Positions 16,628 through 29,284 of a DNA stretch of 64,000 nucleotides are shown one piece after another. This DNA comes from Pigmentiphaga sp. H8 (GTDB taxonomy: Bacteria > Pseudomonadota > Gammaproteobacteria > Burkholderiales > Burkholderiaceae_B). Where the stretch lies: the NCBI RefSeq assembly GCF_003854895.1, contig NZ_CP033966.1, positions 1,736,001-1,800,000 of the forward strand, written 5' to 3'. Every line of letters begins with the position of its first letter. The stretch's first letter is position 1. The translations under genes were made by a program, and so were the position numbers. The notes under the pieces are model-generated. The model did no database searches. It had not been told where the DNA came from and was given only the letters and a program-made list of their open reading frames with translations.

Positions 16628-17779
16628 ATGTCGTTGGATGCCGATACCTTGAAGTTGCTGATCGAGGCCACGCGCACGTTCGTGGTCGAGCGCCTGGTTC
16701 CGCTCGAGGCCGAAGTGGCCGAGACCGGCGTGATTCCTCCACAGGTGCGCGAGGAAATGCAGGCACTGGGCCTGTTCGGCCTGTCCATCGCGCCGGAGTA
16801 CGGCGGGCTGGGCCTGAACATGGAAGAAGAAGTGCTGATCGCGATGGAGCTGGGCCGCACGTCGCCCGCCTTCCGTTCCCTGGCCGGCACCAACATCGGC
16901 ATCGGCTCGCAGGCCATCGTGCTGGCGGGGACCACCGAGCAGCGCAACCACTACCTGCCGCGCCTGGCCAGCGGCGAACTGATCGGCTCGTTCGCGCTGA
17001 CCGAACCGGACGCGGGGTCGGACGCCTTGTCGCTGCGGACCTCGGCGCGCCGCGACGGCGACCATTACGTCCTGAACGGCACCAAGCGTTTCATCACCAA
17101 CGCCCCCATCGCCGGCCTGTACACCGTCATGGCCCGCACGGGCGAAGGGCGCGGGTCGGGCGCGATCTCGTGCTTCCTGGTCGAGGCCGGCACGCCCGGC
17201 ATCACGCTGGGCAAACCGGACCGCAAGATGGGCCAGGCCGGCTCGCTGACCTGCGACATCGTGTTCGACGATTGCCGCGTGCCCGCCAGCGCCTTGCTGG
17301 GCGGGGAAGAGGGCAACGGCTTTCGCACCGCCATGCGCGTGCTGGACAAGGGCCGCCTGCACATCTCTGCCGTCTGCGTCGGCATGGCCGAACGGCTGAT
17401 CGCCGAATCCGTGCGCTACGCCACCGAACGCCAGCAGTTCGGCCAGGCCATCGCCGACTTCCAGTTGATCCAGGCCATGATCGCCGACAGCCAGACCGAA
17501 GCCTACGCCGCCCGCACCATGGTGCTGGACGCGGCCCGCAAGCGCGACCGGGGCGAAACGACGACGCTGGAAGCCTCCTGCTGCAAGCTGTTCTCCACCG
17601 AAATGGTCGGGCGGGTGGCCGACCGCGCCGTGCAGATCCACGGCGGATCGGGCTACATTGCCGAATACGCGGTCGAACGCTTCTATCGCGACGTCCGCCT
17701 GTTCCGCCTGTACGAGGGAACCTCGCAAATACAGCAACTCGTCATCGCGCGCGAAACCATCAAGGCATACACGGCCTGA
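16628..17779 (+). CDS. acyl-CoA dehydrogenase
   Basis: A 383-aa flavoprotein that introduces the alpha,beta double bond into an acyl-CoA, passing electrons to ETF. 'FALTEPDAGSDALSLRT' and 'KRFITNAPIAGLYTVMART' are FAD/substrate-site signatures, 'QIHGGSGYIAEYAVERFYRDVRL' is the second signature, and the catalytic Glu lies in 'LYEGTSQIQQLVIARE'. The start at 16628 has GGGGA 6 bases upstream; earlier in-frame codons run into the tetR gene. It is in one run with tetR and the hydroxyacyl-CoA dehydrogenase (25-base gap). Confidence 0.94.
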   Translation: MSLDADTLKLLIEATRTFVVERLVPLEAEVAETGVIPPQVREEMQALGLFGLSIAPEYGGLGLNMEEEVLIAMELGRTSPAFRSLAGTNIGIGSQAIVLAGTTEQRNHYLPRLASGELIGSFALTEPDAGSDALSLRTSARRDGDHYVLNGTKRFITNAPIAGLYTVMARTGEGRGSGAISCFLVEAGTPGITLGKPDRKMGQAGSLTCDIVFDDCRVPASALLGGEEGNGFRTAMRVLDKGRLHISAVCVGMAERLIAESVRYATERQQFGQAIADFQLIQAMIADSQTEAYAARTMVLDAARKRDRGETTTLEASCCKLFSTEMVGRVADRAVQIHGGSGYIAEYAVERFYRDVRLFRLYEGTSQIQQLVIARETIKAYTA

Positions 17780-17804
17780 GGGCCGCCAAGGGAGGCAGGG
17801 ACAA

Positions 17805-19319
17805 ATGGCACGGATCAATAGCGTGGGGATAGTCGGCGCGGGCGCCATGGGCAGGGGCATCGCGCAGATCGCGGCCCAGGCCGGGCTGCGCGTCTACCTG
17901 TACGACACCGCCCAGGCGGCGCTCGCGTCGGCGCGCGACAGCCTGCGCGACACCTGGGACAAGCTGGTGCAGAAGGGCAAGCTGGAAGCGCCCCGGGCCG
18001 AGGCGGCGTTCCAGGCGCTCACCCTGTGCGAGGACCTGGCGCAATTGCGCGACTGCGATCTCGTGGTCGAGGCCATCGTCGAACGGCTGGACGCCAAGCA
18101 GGGGCTGTTCCGGCAACTGGAAGATATCGTCGGCGAGGCCTGCATCCTGGCCTCGAACACCTCGTCCCTGTCCATCACCGCGATCGCCGCGGCGTGCCGG
18201 CTGCCCGCGCGCGTGGCGGGCTACCATTTCTTCAACCCCGTTCCGCTGATGAAGGTGGTGGAGGTCATCGACGGCCTGCGCAGCGACCCGGAGGTGGGCG
18301 ACGCGCTGGCCGAACTGGCCCGCCGCATGGGCCATACGCCCGTGCGCGCCAAGGACATGCCCGGCTTCATCGTCAACCACGCCGGCCGGGGCCTGAACAC
18401 CGAAGGGCTGCGGGTACTGCAGGAAGGCGTGGCCGATTGCGCCCAGGTCGATGCCATCATGACCGGCCAGGCCGGATTCCGCATGGGGCCGTTCGAACTG
18501 ATGGACCTGACCGGCCTGGACGTCTCGCATCCTGTCATGGAGTCCATCTACCGCCAGTTCTTCGACGAGCCGCGTTTCCGCCCTTCGCCGCTGACCACCG
18601 TGCGCCTGGCAGGCGGACTCCTGGGCCGCAAGACGGGCCAGGGCTTCTACGCCTATGCCGACGGCAAGAAGCAGGTCGCGCCCGAGGCGCCGCCGCCTTC
18701 GGTCGCGCCTATGCCCGAGGTCTGGGTGTCGCCGGCGCGCCCCGAGGGCTGGGCGGTGGTGGTCGAACTGCTGGAGCGCCTGGGCGCGCGGGTGCAGCAG
18801 GGCGACCGCCCCGGCGATGATGCCCTGATCGTGGTCACGCCACTGGGCGAGGATGCCACCACGGCGGCCTGCGACCAGGGCCTGGATGCCCGCCGCACGG
18901 TGGCCGTGGACGTCCTGCACGGCCTGCCGGAAGGGCGCCGCCGCACGCTCATGGCCACGCCGCTGACCGGGCAGGCGTGGCGGGACGCCGCCCTGGCCCG
19001 CTTTTCCTCCGACGGCGCGCCGGTGACGCTGGTCCAGGATTCGCCGGGTTTCGTTGCCCAGCGCATCGTCGCCACCATCGTCAACATCGCCTGCGAGATC
19101 GCCCAGCAGGGTATCGCCACGCCCGAGGACATCGACCGCGCCGTCACGCTGGGCCTGGGCTATCCCAAGGGGCCGCTGGCCATGGGCGACGCGCTGGGCG
19201 CCGCCCGTATCGTCGAGATCCTGCGCAACATCGTGCGCGTGACCGGAGACATGCGTTACCGGCCCAGCCTGTGGCTGCAACGCCGGGCCCAACTGGGGAT
19301 GTCGCTGCTCGACCGCTAG
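17805..19319 (+). CDS. 3-hydroxyacyl-CoA dehydrogenase (PaaH/PaaC-like)
   Basis: A 504-aa NAD-dependent dehydrogenase that oxidises 3-hydroxyacyl-CoA to 3-oxoacyl-CoA. The Rossmann motif 'GIVGAGAMGRGIAQ' is at 8-21, the catalytic His is in 'GYHFFNPVPLMKVVEVI', and there are two C-terminal 3HCDH domains ('DMPGFIVNHAGRGLNTEGL' and 'DSPGFVAQRIVATIVNIACE'). The length fits the two-domain PaaH type. GGGAGG lies 8-13 bases ahead of the ATG at 17805. No hydratase sits in this operon, so that step would be supplied elsewhere. The precise substrate is not determined. Confidence 0.93.
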   Translation: MARINSVGIVGAGAMGRGIAQIAAQAGLRVYLYDTAQAALASARDSLRDTWDKLVQKGKLEAPRAEAAFQALTLCEDLAQLRDCDLVVEAIVERLDAKQGLFRQLEDIVGEACILASNTSSLSITAIAAACRLPARVAGYHFFNPVPLMKVVEVIDGLRSDPEVGDALAELARRMGHTPVRAKDMPGFIVNHAGRGLNTEGLRVLQEGVADCAQVDAIMTGQAGFRMGPFELMDLTGLDVSHPVMESIYRQFFDEPRFRPSPLTTVRLAGGLLGRKTGQGFYAYADGKKQVAPEAPPPSVAPMPEVWVSPARPEGWAVVVELLERLGARVQQGDRPGDDALIVVTPLGEDATTAACDQGLDARRTVAVDVLHGLPEGRRRTLMATPLTGQAWRDAALARFSSDGAPVTLVQDSPGFVAQRIVATIVNIACEIAQQGIATPEDIDRAVTLGLGYPKGPLAMGDALGAARIVEILRNIVRVTGDMRYRPSLWLQRRAQLGMSLLDR

Positions 19320-19400
19320 GGCCGAGGCGAGGTCACGAAAGAGATCGGCGGGGACGGCGCCATATCTTCTAAAATGCGGCGCTGTTTGATGGAGGATGTA

Positions 19401-19622
19401 ATGGGACTCTTCATGGACCCCCGCCGGCAGCCCGAGGACACGCGCAGCAGCTATGCCCGCCGCCGCGCGCCGTGGCTGGTGCTGGTGGCGATCGGCTGCA
19501 GCGCCTACGTGCTGTCCAGGGGCTACCCCAGCTATACCGGCTGGCTGGCGATGATGGTGACCTGGGTGGCGGCCGTGCTGGCCATTACCACCGCCGACTG
19601 GAGCGACTTGCGCAGGAAATGA
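19401..19622 (+). CDS. small two-helix membrane protein
   Basis: A 73-aa hypothetical protein. A polar, Arg-rich N-terminus (about 1-24) is followed by two hydrophobic segments ('APWLVLVAIGCSAYVLS' and 'GWLAMMVTWVAAVLAITTA') and a short charged tail. The start at 19401 has GGAGG 6 bases upstream. It lies 7 bases ahead of the NAD-regulator gene, so the two are probably co-transcribed. I do not recognise a named family. Confidence 0.7.
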   Translation: MGLFMDPRRQPEDTRSSYARRRAPWLVLVAIGCSAYVLSRGYPSYTGWLAMMVTWVAAVLAITTADWSDLRRK

Positions 19623-19629
19623 GACACCT

Positions 19630-20559
19630 TTGACTGTCGCCAGCAAACATCCCCTGGCGGCCGAGCTGGTCGCGGTGCTGGTCGCCGCCACCGACGCCGA
19701 GCCGCTGGTCCTGACCACGCACGATGGACGCATGCTGCCGTCCGGCCCCTTCGAGTCCGGCCACCGCTCGCTGCAGGCCGGGCTGCGCGCCTGGGTGGAA
19801 GAGCAGACGCACCACCCGCTGGGCTACGTCGAGCAGCTATATACCTTCGCCGACCGCGACCGCACTGAACAGAACACCGAGCAGCGCGTCATTTCCATCA
19901 GCTACCTGGCCCTGACGCGGCAAGGGCCGGTTTCCGGCGCCGATGCCGCCTGGCATGGCTGGTATCGCTATTTCCCATGGGAAGACCGGCGCGCGCCGTC
20001 GGCCGAACTGGGGGAATTGATCGACGGCGCGCTGCGCGAATGGTGCCGCGCGGGCGCCGATACCGCCCAGCGCCGGACCCGGCAGCAGCGGGCCGAGGTC
20101 TGCTTCGGCCTGGACGGCCGTACCTGGAACGAGGAACTGGTCCTGCAGCGCTACGAACTCCTGTTCGAGGCGGGATTGGTGCACGAAGCCATCCGCCGCG
20201 CCGGCCGCACCGGGCTGCCGCACCTGGGCCAGCCCATGCGGCACGACCACCGCCGCATCCTGGCCACGGGCATCGCGCGCCTGCGGGCCAAGATCAAATA
20301 CCGCCCCGTGGTGTTCGAGCTGATGCCGCCGGCCTTCACCTTGCTGCAATTGCAGCAGGCGGTCGAGGCGCTGGCCGGGCGGTCGCTGCACAAGCAGAAC
20401 TTCCGCCGCTTCATCGAACAGCAGCAACTGGTCGAGGAAACCGGCGCGCTGTCCACCGAGACGCCGGGGCGCCCGGCCAAGCTCTTCCGCTTCCGCGGCG
20501 ACGTGATGCTGGAGCGCGCCCTGAGCGGCAGCAAGCTCCCGCTGGTTCGCGGCAACTAG
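19630..20559 (+). CDS. NUDIX-related transcriptional regulator of NAD synthesis (NadQ/NrtR type)
   Basis: A 309-aa protein of the group combining an N-terminal NUDIX-like ligand domain with a C-terminal winged helix. The C-terminal segment 'MPPAFTLLQLQQAVEALAG' with 'LHKQNFRRFIEQQQLVEETG' and 'GRPAKLFRF' is the hallmark of NrtR/NadQ regulators. The N-terminal part (about 1-150) shows no catalytic Nudix box, so it should bind rather than cleave its ligand. These regulators control NAD synthesis and salvage genes. Adjacency to nadC and two operator-like repeats before nadC support the NadQ-type role. The start is TTG, 7 bases after the preceding stop. Confidence 0.82.
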   Translation: MTVASKHPLAAELVAVLVAATDAEPLVLTTHDGRMLPSGPFESGHRSLQAGLRAWVEEQTHHPLGYVEQLYTFADRDRTEQNTEQRVISISYLALTRQGPVSGADAAWHGWYRYFPWEDRRAPSAELGELIDGALREWCRAGADTAQRRTRQQRAEVCFGLDGRTWNEELVLQRYELLFEAGLVHEAIRRAGRTGLPHLGQPMRHDHRRILATGIARLRAKIKYRPVVFELMPPAFTLLQLQQAVEALAGRSLHKQNFRRFIEQQQLVEETGALSTETPGRPAKLFRFRGDVMLERALSGSKLPLVRGN

Positions 20560-20631
20560 GGCCTGTGCGAGCCTCCTTTTGGCGAGAACAGGCCCGAAGC
20601 CACGGGAACGTATTTTTCAGGTTTCCACGTA

Positions 20632-20662
20632 TTGACAGCCCTTATGCTCATACTTAGCATAA
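20632..20662 (+). promoter_or_regulatory. nadC promoter with overlapping inverted-repeat operator
   Basis: A -35 TTGACA (20632-20637) and a -10 TAGCAT (20655-20660) are spaced 17 bp. The inverted repeat TTATGCT-N7-AGCATAA (20642-20662) covers the spacer and the -10, so binding would block RNA polymerase. The neighbouring NadQ/NrtR-type regulator is the obvious candidate. Confidence 0.65.
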
Positions 20663-20699
20663 AGAGGACGGCTAGAGCCGCGATTTTTTTCAACGGAAA

Positions 20700-20719
20700 A
20701 TACTCATAATGAGCATAAA
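20700..20719 (+). promoter_or_regulatory. second copy of the nadC operator motif, over the start codon
   Basis: ATACTCATAATGAGCATAAA, with CTCAT-A-ATGAG symmetry. Its reverse complement shares TTATGCTCAT with the first site at 20642. It spans the nadC ATG (20709-20711). Confidence 0.55.
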
Positions 20720-21611
20720 TAATCTCAGCGCCCATGCCGGGGGTGCCCAGGAGGCCTGGGACATCGCGCCGCTGCCCTCGGTCATGATCGAGCCCCTGGT
20801 TCGCGCCACCCTGTTGGAAGACCTGGGCCGCGCGGGCGACGTGACCACCAACGCCATCGTGCCCGCAGGCCATCGCGGCCGCACCGCCATGGTGGCGCGC
20901 CAGCCCGGCGTGGTCGCCGGCATGGACGTGGCGCGCGTGGCGTTCGGCCTGATCGATCCGGACATCCGCGTCGATGTGCGCAAGCCCGACGGCAGCCGCA
21001 TCCGGCCGGGAGACGTCATCGCGGTGGTGGAGGGCAATTCGCGCGCCATGCTGACGGCCGAACGCACCGCGCTCAATTTCCTGTGCCATATGAGCGGCAT
21101 CGCGTCGGCGACGGCCTCCGTGGTCGATGCCATCGGCGATGCGCGGTCGCGCGTGGTATGCACCCGCAAGACCATGCCGGGGATGCGCATCGTGCAGAAA
21201 TACGCGGTCCGGGTGGGCGGCGGCTCCAACCACCGCTTCGGCCTGGACGACGCGGTGCTGATCAAGGACAACCACGTGGCGATCGCCGGCAGCGTCGCCG
21301 AAGCGGTTCGGCGCGCGCGTGCCGGCGTGGGGCACCTGGTGAAGATAGAGCTGGAGGTCGATACGCTGGAGCAACTGGACGAGGCGCTGGAGCTGAGGGT
21401 GGACGCCATCCTGCTGGACAACATGAGCGTCGAGACGATGACCGAGGCGGTGCGCCGCGTGGACGGCCGCGCGGTGACCGAGGCCTCGGGGCGCATCACG
21501 CCCCAGACCGCTCCGGCCGTGGCCCGTACCGGCGTGGACCTGATCTCCATCGGTTGGCTGACGCACAGCGTGGGCGTGCTGGACATCGGGCTCGATCACA
21601 CGCCGGCATAG
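20709..21611 (+). CDS. nadC: nicotinate-nucleotide diphosphorylase (carboxylating)
   Basis: A 300-aa quinolinate phosphoribosyltransferase, which makes nicotinate mononucleotide from quinolinate and PRPP in de novo NAD synthesis. Diagnostic segments are 'ALNFLCHMSGIAS', 'CTRKTMPGMRIVQKYAV', 'GGGSNHRFGLDDAVLIKDNH' and 'ILLDNMSVE'. It is slightly longer than most members because of a polar N-terminal extension. nadA and nadB are not adjacent. Two operator-like sites in front suggest repression by the upstream NAD regulator. Confidence 0.95.
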   Translation: MSINNLSAHAGGAQEAWDIAPLPSVMIEPLVRATLLEDLGRAGDVTTNAIVPAGHRGRTAMVARQPGVVAGMDVARVAFGLIDPDIRVDVRKPDGSRIRPGDVIAVVEGNSRAMLTAERTALNFLCHMSGIASATASVVDAIGDARSRVVCTRKTMPGMRIVQKYAVRVGGGSNHRFGLDDAVLIKDNHVAIAGSVAEAVRRARAGVGHLVKIELEVDTLEQLDEALELRVDAILLDNMSVETMTEAVRRVDGRAVTEASGRITPQTAPAVARTGVDLISIGWLTHSVGVLDIGLDHTPA

Positions 21612-21671
21612 TTGCTATATATAGGGAAGGGAGCCACAGGGGCGGCTTTCTTCTCTTTTCCTGGTGGCGAG

Positions 21672-21701
21672 TTGCACACGCCAGAAAAACCGTGCTATAG
21701 T
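21672..21701 (+). promoter_or_regulatory. rrn promoter P1
   Basis: -35 TTGCAC (21672-21677) and -10 TATAGT (21696-21701) with an 18-bp spacer, about 520 bases before the 16S gene. This is a typical outer rRNA promoter arrangement. Confidence 0.6.
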
Positions 21702-21902
21702 CTCTTTCTCGACGCAAACAACGCAACGCAGCGACTAAAAAGCGCGGCGCAGCGGGGGAGGCGAAGAGTGAGGAAGGCAGTTTCAGCAGCGGTTACGCAT
21801 AAGCGGGCGCAGCGAAGCAGCCGACCAAAAGAAGGGGCCTTGCGGCAGGGTGGTAGCGCAGCAAGGGTCTGACGAATCGAAATTAGCAGCGCTAACGACG
21901 AT

Positions 21903-21931
21903 TTGACAGACGTAAAAAACTTCTTCATAAT
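21903..21931 (+). promoter_or_regulatory. rrn promoter P2
   Basis: Consensus -35 TTGACA (21903-21908) and -10 CATAAT (21926-21931) with a 17-bp spacer, about 290 bases before 16S and upstream of boxA. Confidence 0.6.
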
Positions 21932-22010
21932 CTCGTTTCTCTGCTGATGACGCAGCGCTAGCAAAACAGCGCAGCGAACGGCAAGGAAGCGAAGCAGTAA
22001 AGGCAGTACC

Positions 22011-22022
22011 GCTCTTTAACAA
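22011..22022 (+). promoter_or_regulatory. rrn leader boxA antitermination site
   Basis: GCTCTTTAACAA matches the conserved boxA element bound by NusB/NusE. A hairpin (ATGGGT-TTCG-ACCCAT, 22183-22198) follows shortly before the 16S 5' end. Confidence 0.8.
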
Positions 22023-22220
22023 ATAAACAGCCGATAAGTGTGGGCACTTGGTTGGGTGCGAGACGGTTGGGTCGGGTAACCGGTTCAGTCGATCGACGCA
22101 AAAGAAATCAAGTGCTCATATAAAGAAGTTTGTAGGTAAATCATTTATCTGCAATTTCTTTGAGTACGCAAGCGATCGTGCCATGGGTTTCGACCCATAG
22201 TACGAACAAATCTAGAGATT

Positions 22221-23751
<1,531 letters not shown>

Positions 23752-23879
23752 CAGCGCGTAAAGTGCTTGATCAAGTGTCCACTCTTATCGGTTGTTCATT
23801 AAGCTGGATCGGTGAGGAAAAGGGGCAAGCGTGTTGATGCTTGACGTTCCTTGGCCTGGGATGCAGATCCGAAGAATAT

Positions 23880-23956
23880 GGGTCTGTAGCTCAGTCGGTT
23901 AGAGCACCGTCTTGATAAGGCGGGGGTCGTTGGTTCGAATCCAACCAGACCCACCA
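23880..23956 (+). tRNA. tRNA-Ile (GAT)
   Basis: 77 nt with acceptor GGGTCTG pairing CAGACCC, D-loop TAGCTCAGTCGGTTAGAGC, anticodon GAT at 23914-23916, T-loop GTTCGAATC and an encoded CCA. It is in the usual 16S-23S spacer position. Confidence 0.98.
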
Positions 23957-23980
23957 GTTAGCAGAAGCGGAAGTTTCTGT

Positions 23981-24056
23981 GGGGGTTTAGCTCAGCTGGG
24001 AGAGCACCTGCTTTGCAAGCAGGGGGTCGTCGGTTCGATCCCGTCAACCTCCACCA
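23981..24056 (+). tRNA. tRNA-Ala (TGC)
   Basis: 76 nt with acceptor GGGGGTT pairing AACCTCC (one G-U), anticodon TGC at 24014-24016, T-loop GTTCGATCC and an encoded CCA. It lies 24 bases after tRNA-Ile. Confidence 0.98.
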
Positions 24057-24152
24057 TTTTCGGTGGGAATTCCTCGGATCACCAGAACTTAGGTTTAAGC
24101 GCAGCGTGCTGCGCTTAAAGCTGGGCTTTGGCTCGGTGTAGTACGATTTGGC

Positions 24153-24165
24153 TGTTCTTTAACAA
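24153..24165 (+). promoter_or_regulatory. spacer boxA before 23S
   Basis: TGTTCTTTAACAA is a second boxA-like antitermination element between tRNA-Ala and the 23S gene, as in other rrn operons. Confidence 0.7.
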
Positions 24166-24329
24166 TTTGGAAGAAGCAACAACAGTAATGTTGTTCGACA
24201 CGCTGGTTAAGAGCCAGTGGAGTTATTGTCGGACAACGGGTTGTGATTGCATATATCAGTTCCAGAATGCTCATGTTCTGGAACGGCACAAACGCTAGAG
24301 TAAACCAGCCTATAGCCGCTACGGTTATA

Positions 24330-27210
<2,881 letters not shown>

Positions 27211-27355
27211 TAACCCTGGCGGTTGTAGCGTGTGCCGCAGTCACACACCAGGTAGCCTCGCTACCAACACTGTTGTGCTTCTTCCAATTGGGCAGGTTGT
27301 TCGAGCCTGCGACGCAGCAACCCTGCGCGCGATCAACACCCCGCCAACAAGTTAA

Positions 27356-27471
27356 AGCCTGACGACCATAGCAAGGTGGTCCCACTCCTTCCCATCCCGA
27401 ACAGGACAGTGAAACGCCTTTGCGCCGATGATAGTGGACGGACGTCTGTGAAAGTAGGTCATTGTCAGGCT
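27356..27471 (+). rRNA. rrf: 5S ribosomal RNA
   Basis: About 116 nt. The terminal stem is AGCCTGAC with GTCAGGCT. Core segments GGTGGTCCCAC, CCCATCCCGAAC and GTGAAACGCC are typical. Confidence 0.95.
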
Positions 27472-27481
27472 ATCTACAACC

Positions 27482-27522
27482 AAAACCCCCGACCGGGACT
27501 CCGGCCGGGGGTTTTGTCTTTT
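27482..27522 (+). terminator. rrn operon terminator
   Basis: AAAACCCCCGACCGG and CCGGCCGGGGGTTTT form a strong stem with one mismatch, followed by GTCTTTT. It starts about 10 bases after the 5S gene. Confidence 0.85.
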
Positions 27523-27536
27523 ACGCGCCCCTTTTC

Positions 27537-28145
27537 TTAATCGCGGATGCGGGAACCGTCGGGTAGAAAACGTTCGCTTCGTATGACGGCGCCGGACGCA
27601 TCGTAGCTGCGTTCGGATAATCGGCCGCCGCGCGCGTCATACGTCACTTCCCGCTTGAGCTGGCCCGCTGCGTCATATTCCTTGTGTGTGCCCACCGGGC
27701 GGAACTGTCCCTGGAAAACCCCCGCAGATAGCAGCTTGCCCTGGTCGGAAAACCGTTCCACGTACTTGCCAGGCAGTCCCCCGGGTTCGCGCACGGATTG
27801 ATCCACGCGGGTTTCCTTGACTTGGCCGTTCAGGTACCAGGCCGTTCCCTTGATTTCATTGCCCCCCACGAAGGTCTGGTCGCGCAAAGGCTTGCCGTTT
27901 TCGCTCCATTCCCGTTCGATGGCTTCCGTGACCGTCTTGCCGCCGCGAGTTCGCTGGCGCTCGATGGATTCGTAGATCAACTGGCCGTTGCGGGCGTATT
28001 CCTTGGTATGTTGGCCGTCGTCCACGGGCTGGACCACGGTCTGGCCGGCCAGCGAGGTGTTGCGTTCGGCGTGGGACGTGGTGGCAAGGAGCGCGATGGC
28101 AAGCGCTGCCGCGCAGGCCGTCAGGTGCCGCGGTGAAACCTTCAT
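27537..28145 (-). CDS. secreted MORN-like repeat protein (toxin-antitoxin-wing type)
   Basis: A 202-aa protein with a Sec signal (residues 1-27, ending SHA-E). It is built of short repeats of the 'G-Y-dPaGrL...' kind: 'KEYARNGQLIYES', 'REWSENGKPLRDQ', 'AWYLNGQVKETR', 'ERFSDQGKLLS', 'KEYDAAGQLKREVTYD', 'RSYDASGAVIRSERFLPDG'. Such MORN_2-type repeats occur in exported proteins of unknown function. The start at 28145 has AGAGGT upstream and directly precedes the signal peptide. It converges with the rrn operon and shows no sign of a partner gene. Confidence 0.7.
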   Translation of the reverse strand: MKVSPRHLTACAAALAIALLATTSHAERNTSLAGQTVVQPVDDGQHTKEYARNGQLIYESIERQRTRGGKTVTEAIEREWSENGKPLRDQTFVGGNEIKGTAWYLNGQVKETRVDQSVREPGGLPGKYVERFSDQGKLLSAGVFQGQFRPVGTHKEYDAAGQLKREVTYDARGGRLSERSYDASGAVIRSERFLPDGSRIRD

Positions 28146-28223
28146 GGACGAGGACCTCTGGATGCGATCCTCAACCATACCTTCCAGGGCGGCGGCTTGT
28201 CGCGGCCGCCCCGTAAATCAGTG

Positions 28224-29258
28224 TTACCGCGTGCCGAGGATGGACGCGTCGTAGATCGCCGACAGCGGGGCTGACTCGGGCGTGATCAGGCCGTTCTCGA
28301 TATAGTGGTTGCGCATTTTCTCTATGGTCGACAGCTTGATCTTGCCCGAGGGATTCAGCGATACGGTGGCGAACAGCCTTTCGGCCATGGCCTGGTCCAC
28401 CTTGAACAGCTTCATCAGGCGGTCGAGGTTTTCCTGGCGCGGTGCCTTGTCGATGTGCTGGACGGCCTCGAAGATGGCCGTGGCGGCTTCCCGGACGAGC
28501 CCGGGTTTCTCTTTCAGCGTGCTGCGCTTGGCCAGAACCACGTAGGGGTCCCAGTCCGTGCCCACGTAGTCGGAGATCTTGGCCATGCTGTGCAGCAGGT
28601 TGTCCCGGTCGGTCAGGATGCCCGTATGTTCGGTCGTGACCCAGATGTCGGCCTTGTCTTCCCTGAGCGCCGTGTAGTTGGTGCCCACGCCGCCGGTGGG
28701 CACATAGACGATGTCGTCCGGGCTGACCTCGAGCGACTTCAGGAAGAGATCGACATAGAAGCGGTCGGTGCCCGCCATCTGGGTGACGGCGAAGCGCTTG
28801 CCCCGGAGTTCGGTCAACGCGATGGGCTTGTCCGCCAGCGTCCACATATGCCATTCGGCCCGGGTGCCGAGGTCGCCGATGATGGTGAACTGGACGCCTT
28901 TGCTCAAGTAGTTGATGGTCGCGCCCATGCCATACAGGCGGACGTCGCAGTTGTTTTCCGCCTCGGGCGTCCATTCGCGGCGATCATCGATGGGGACGGG
29001 GTCGACGGGCTTGATGCCGTGCTTGTCCCAAAGCCCCAGGTCCTGGATCGTCGCGTTGATCAATGCGGTGCCGGGAACGGTCCGCACGCCTATCTCATAG
29101 GTGAAGGCAGTGGGCTCGCTGGCGGCCGGAGCGGGGTCGCCGTCGCCGCCACAGCCGGGTAGCCAGGCGGCGGCCGGAAGCACGGCCATGGTCTTGAGCA
29201 GGCGCCGGCGTGCCGGTTGCAGGGTGGAGGCGTAAGGGGAAAGCGGAAAACGCTGCAT
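28224..29258 (-). CDS. ABC-type solute-binding protein (NMT1/SsuA-like), predicted lipoprotein
   Basis: A 344-aa periplasmic binding protein of the NMT1/ThiY/sulfonate-binding fold. The N-terminus has a triple Arg ('ARRRLLKT') ahead of a hydrophobic stretch and ends in a lipobox-like 'WLPGCGG', so it is probably a lipid-anchored, possibly Tat-exported protein. The mature part has 'TVPGTALINATIQDLGLWDKHGIKP', 'ATINYLSKGVQFTIIGDLGTR' and 'TELRGKRFAVTQMAGTDRFYVDLFLKSL'. No permease or ATPase gene is nearby. It is a close tandem paralogue of the next gene upstream (26-base gap). Confidence 0.82.
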   Translation of the reverse strand: MQRFPLSPYASTLQPARRRLLKTMAVLPAAAWLPGCGGDGDPAPAASEPTAFTYEIGVRTVPGTALINATIQDLGLWDKHGIKPVDPVPIDDRREWTPEAENNCDVRLYGMGATINYLSKGVQFTIIGDLGTRAEWHMWTLADKPIALTELRGKRFAVTQMAGTDRFYVDLFLKSLEVSPDDIVYVPTGGVGTNYTALREDKADIWVTTEHTGILTDRDNLLHSMAKISDYVGTDWDPYVVLAKRSTLKEKPGLVREAATAIFEAVQHIDKAPRQENLDRLMKLFKVDQAMAERLFATVSLNPSGKIKLSTIEKMRNHYIENGLITPESAPLSAIYDASILGTR

Positions 29259-29284
29259 GGGATGTCTCCTGGGTGGGGGGGAGG

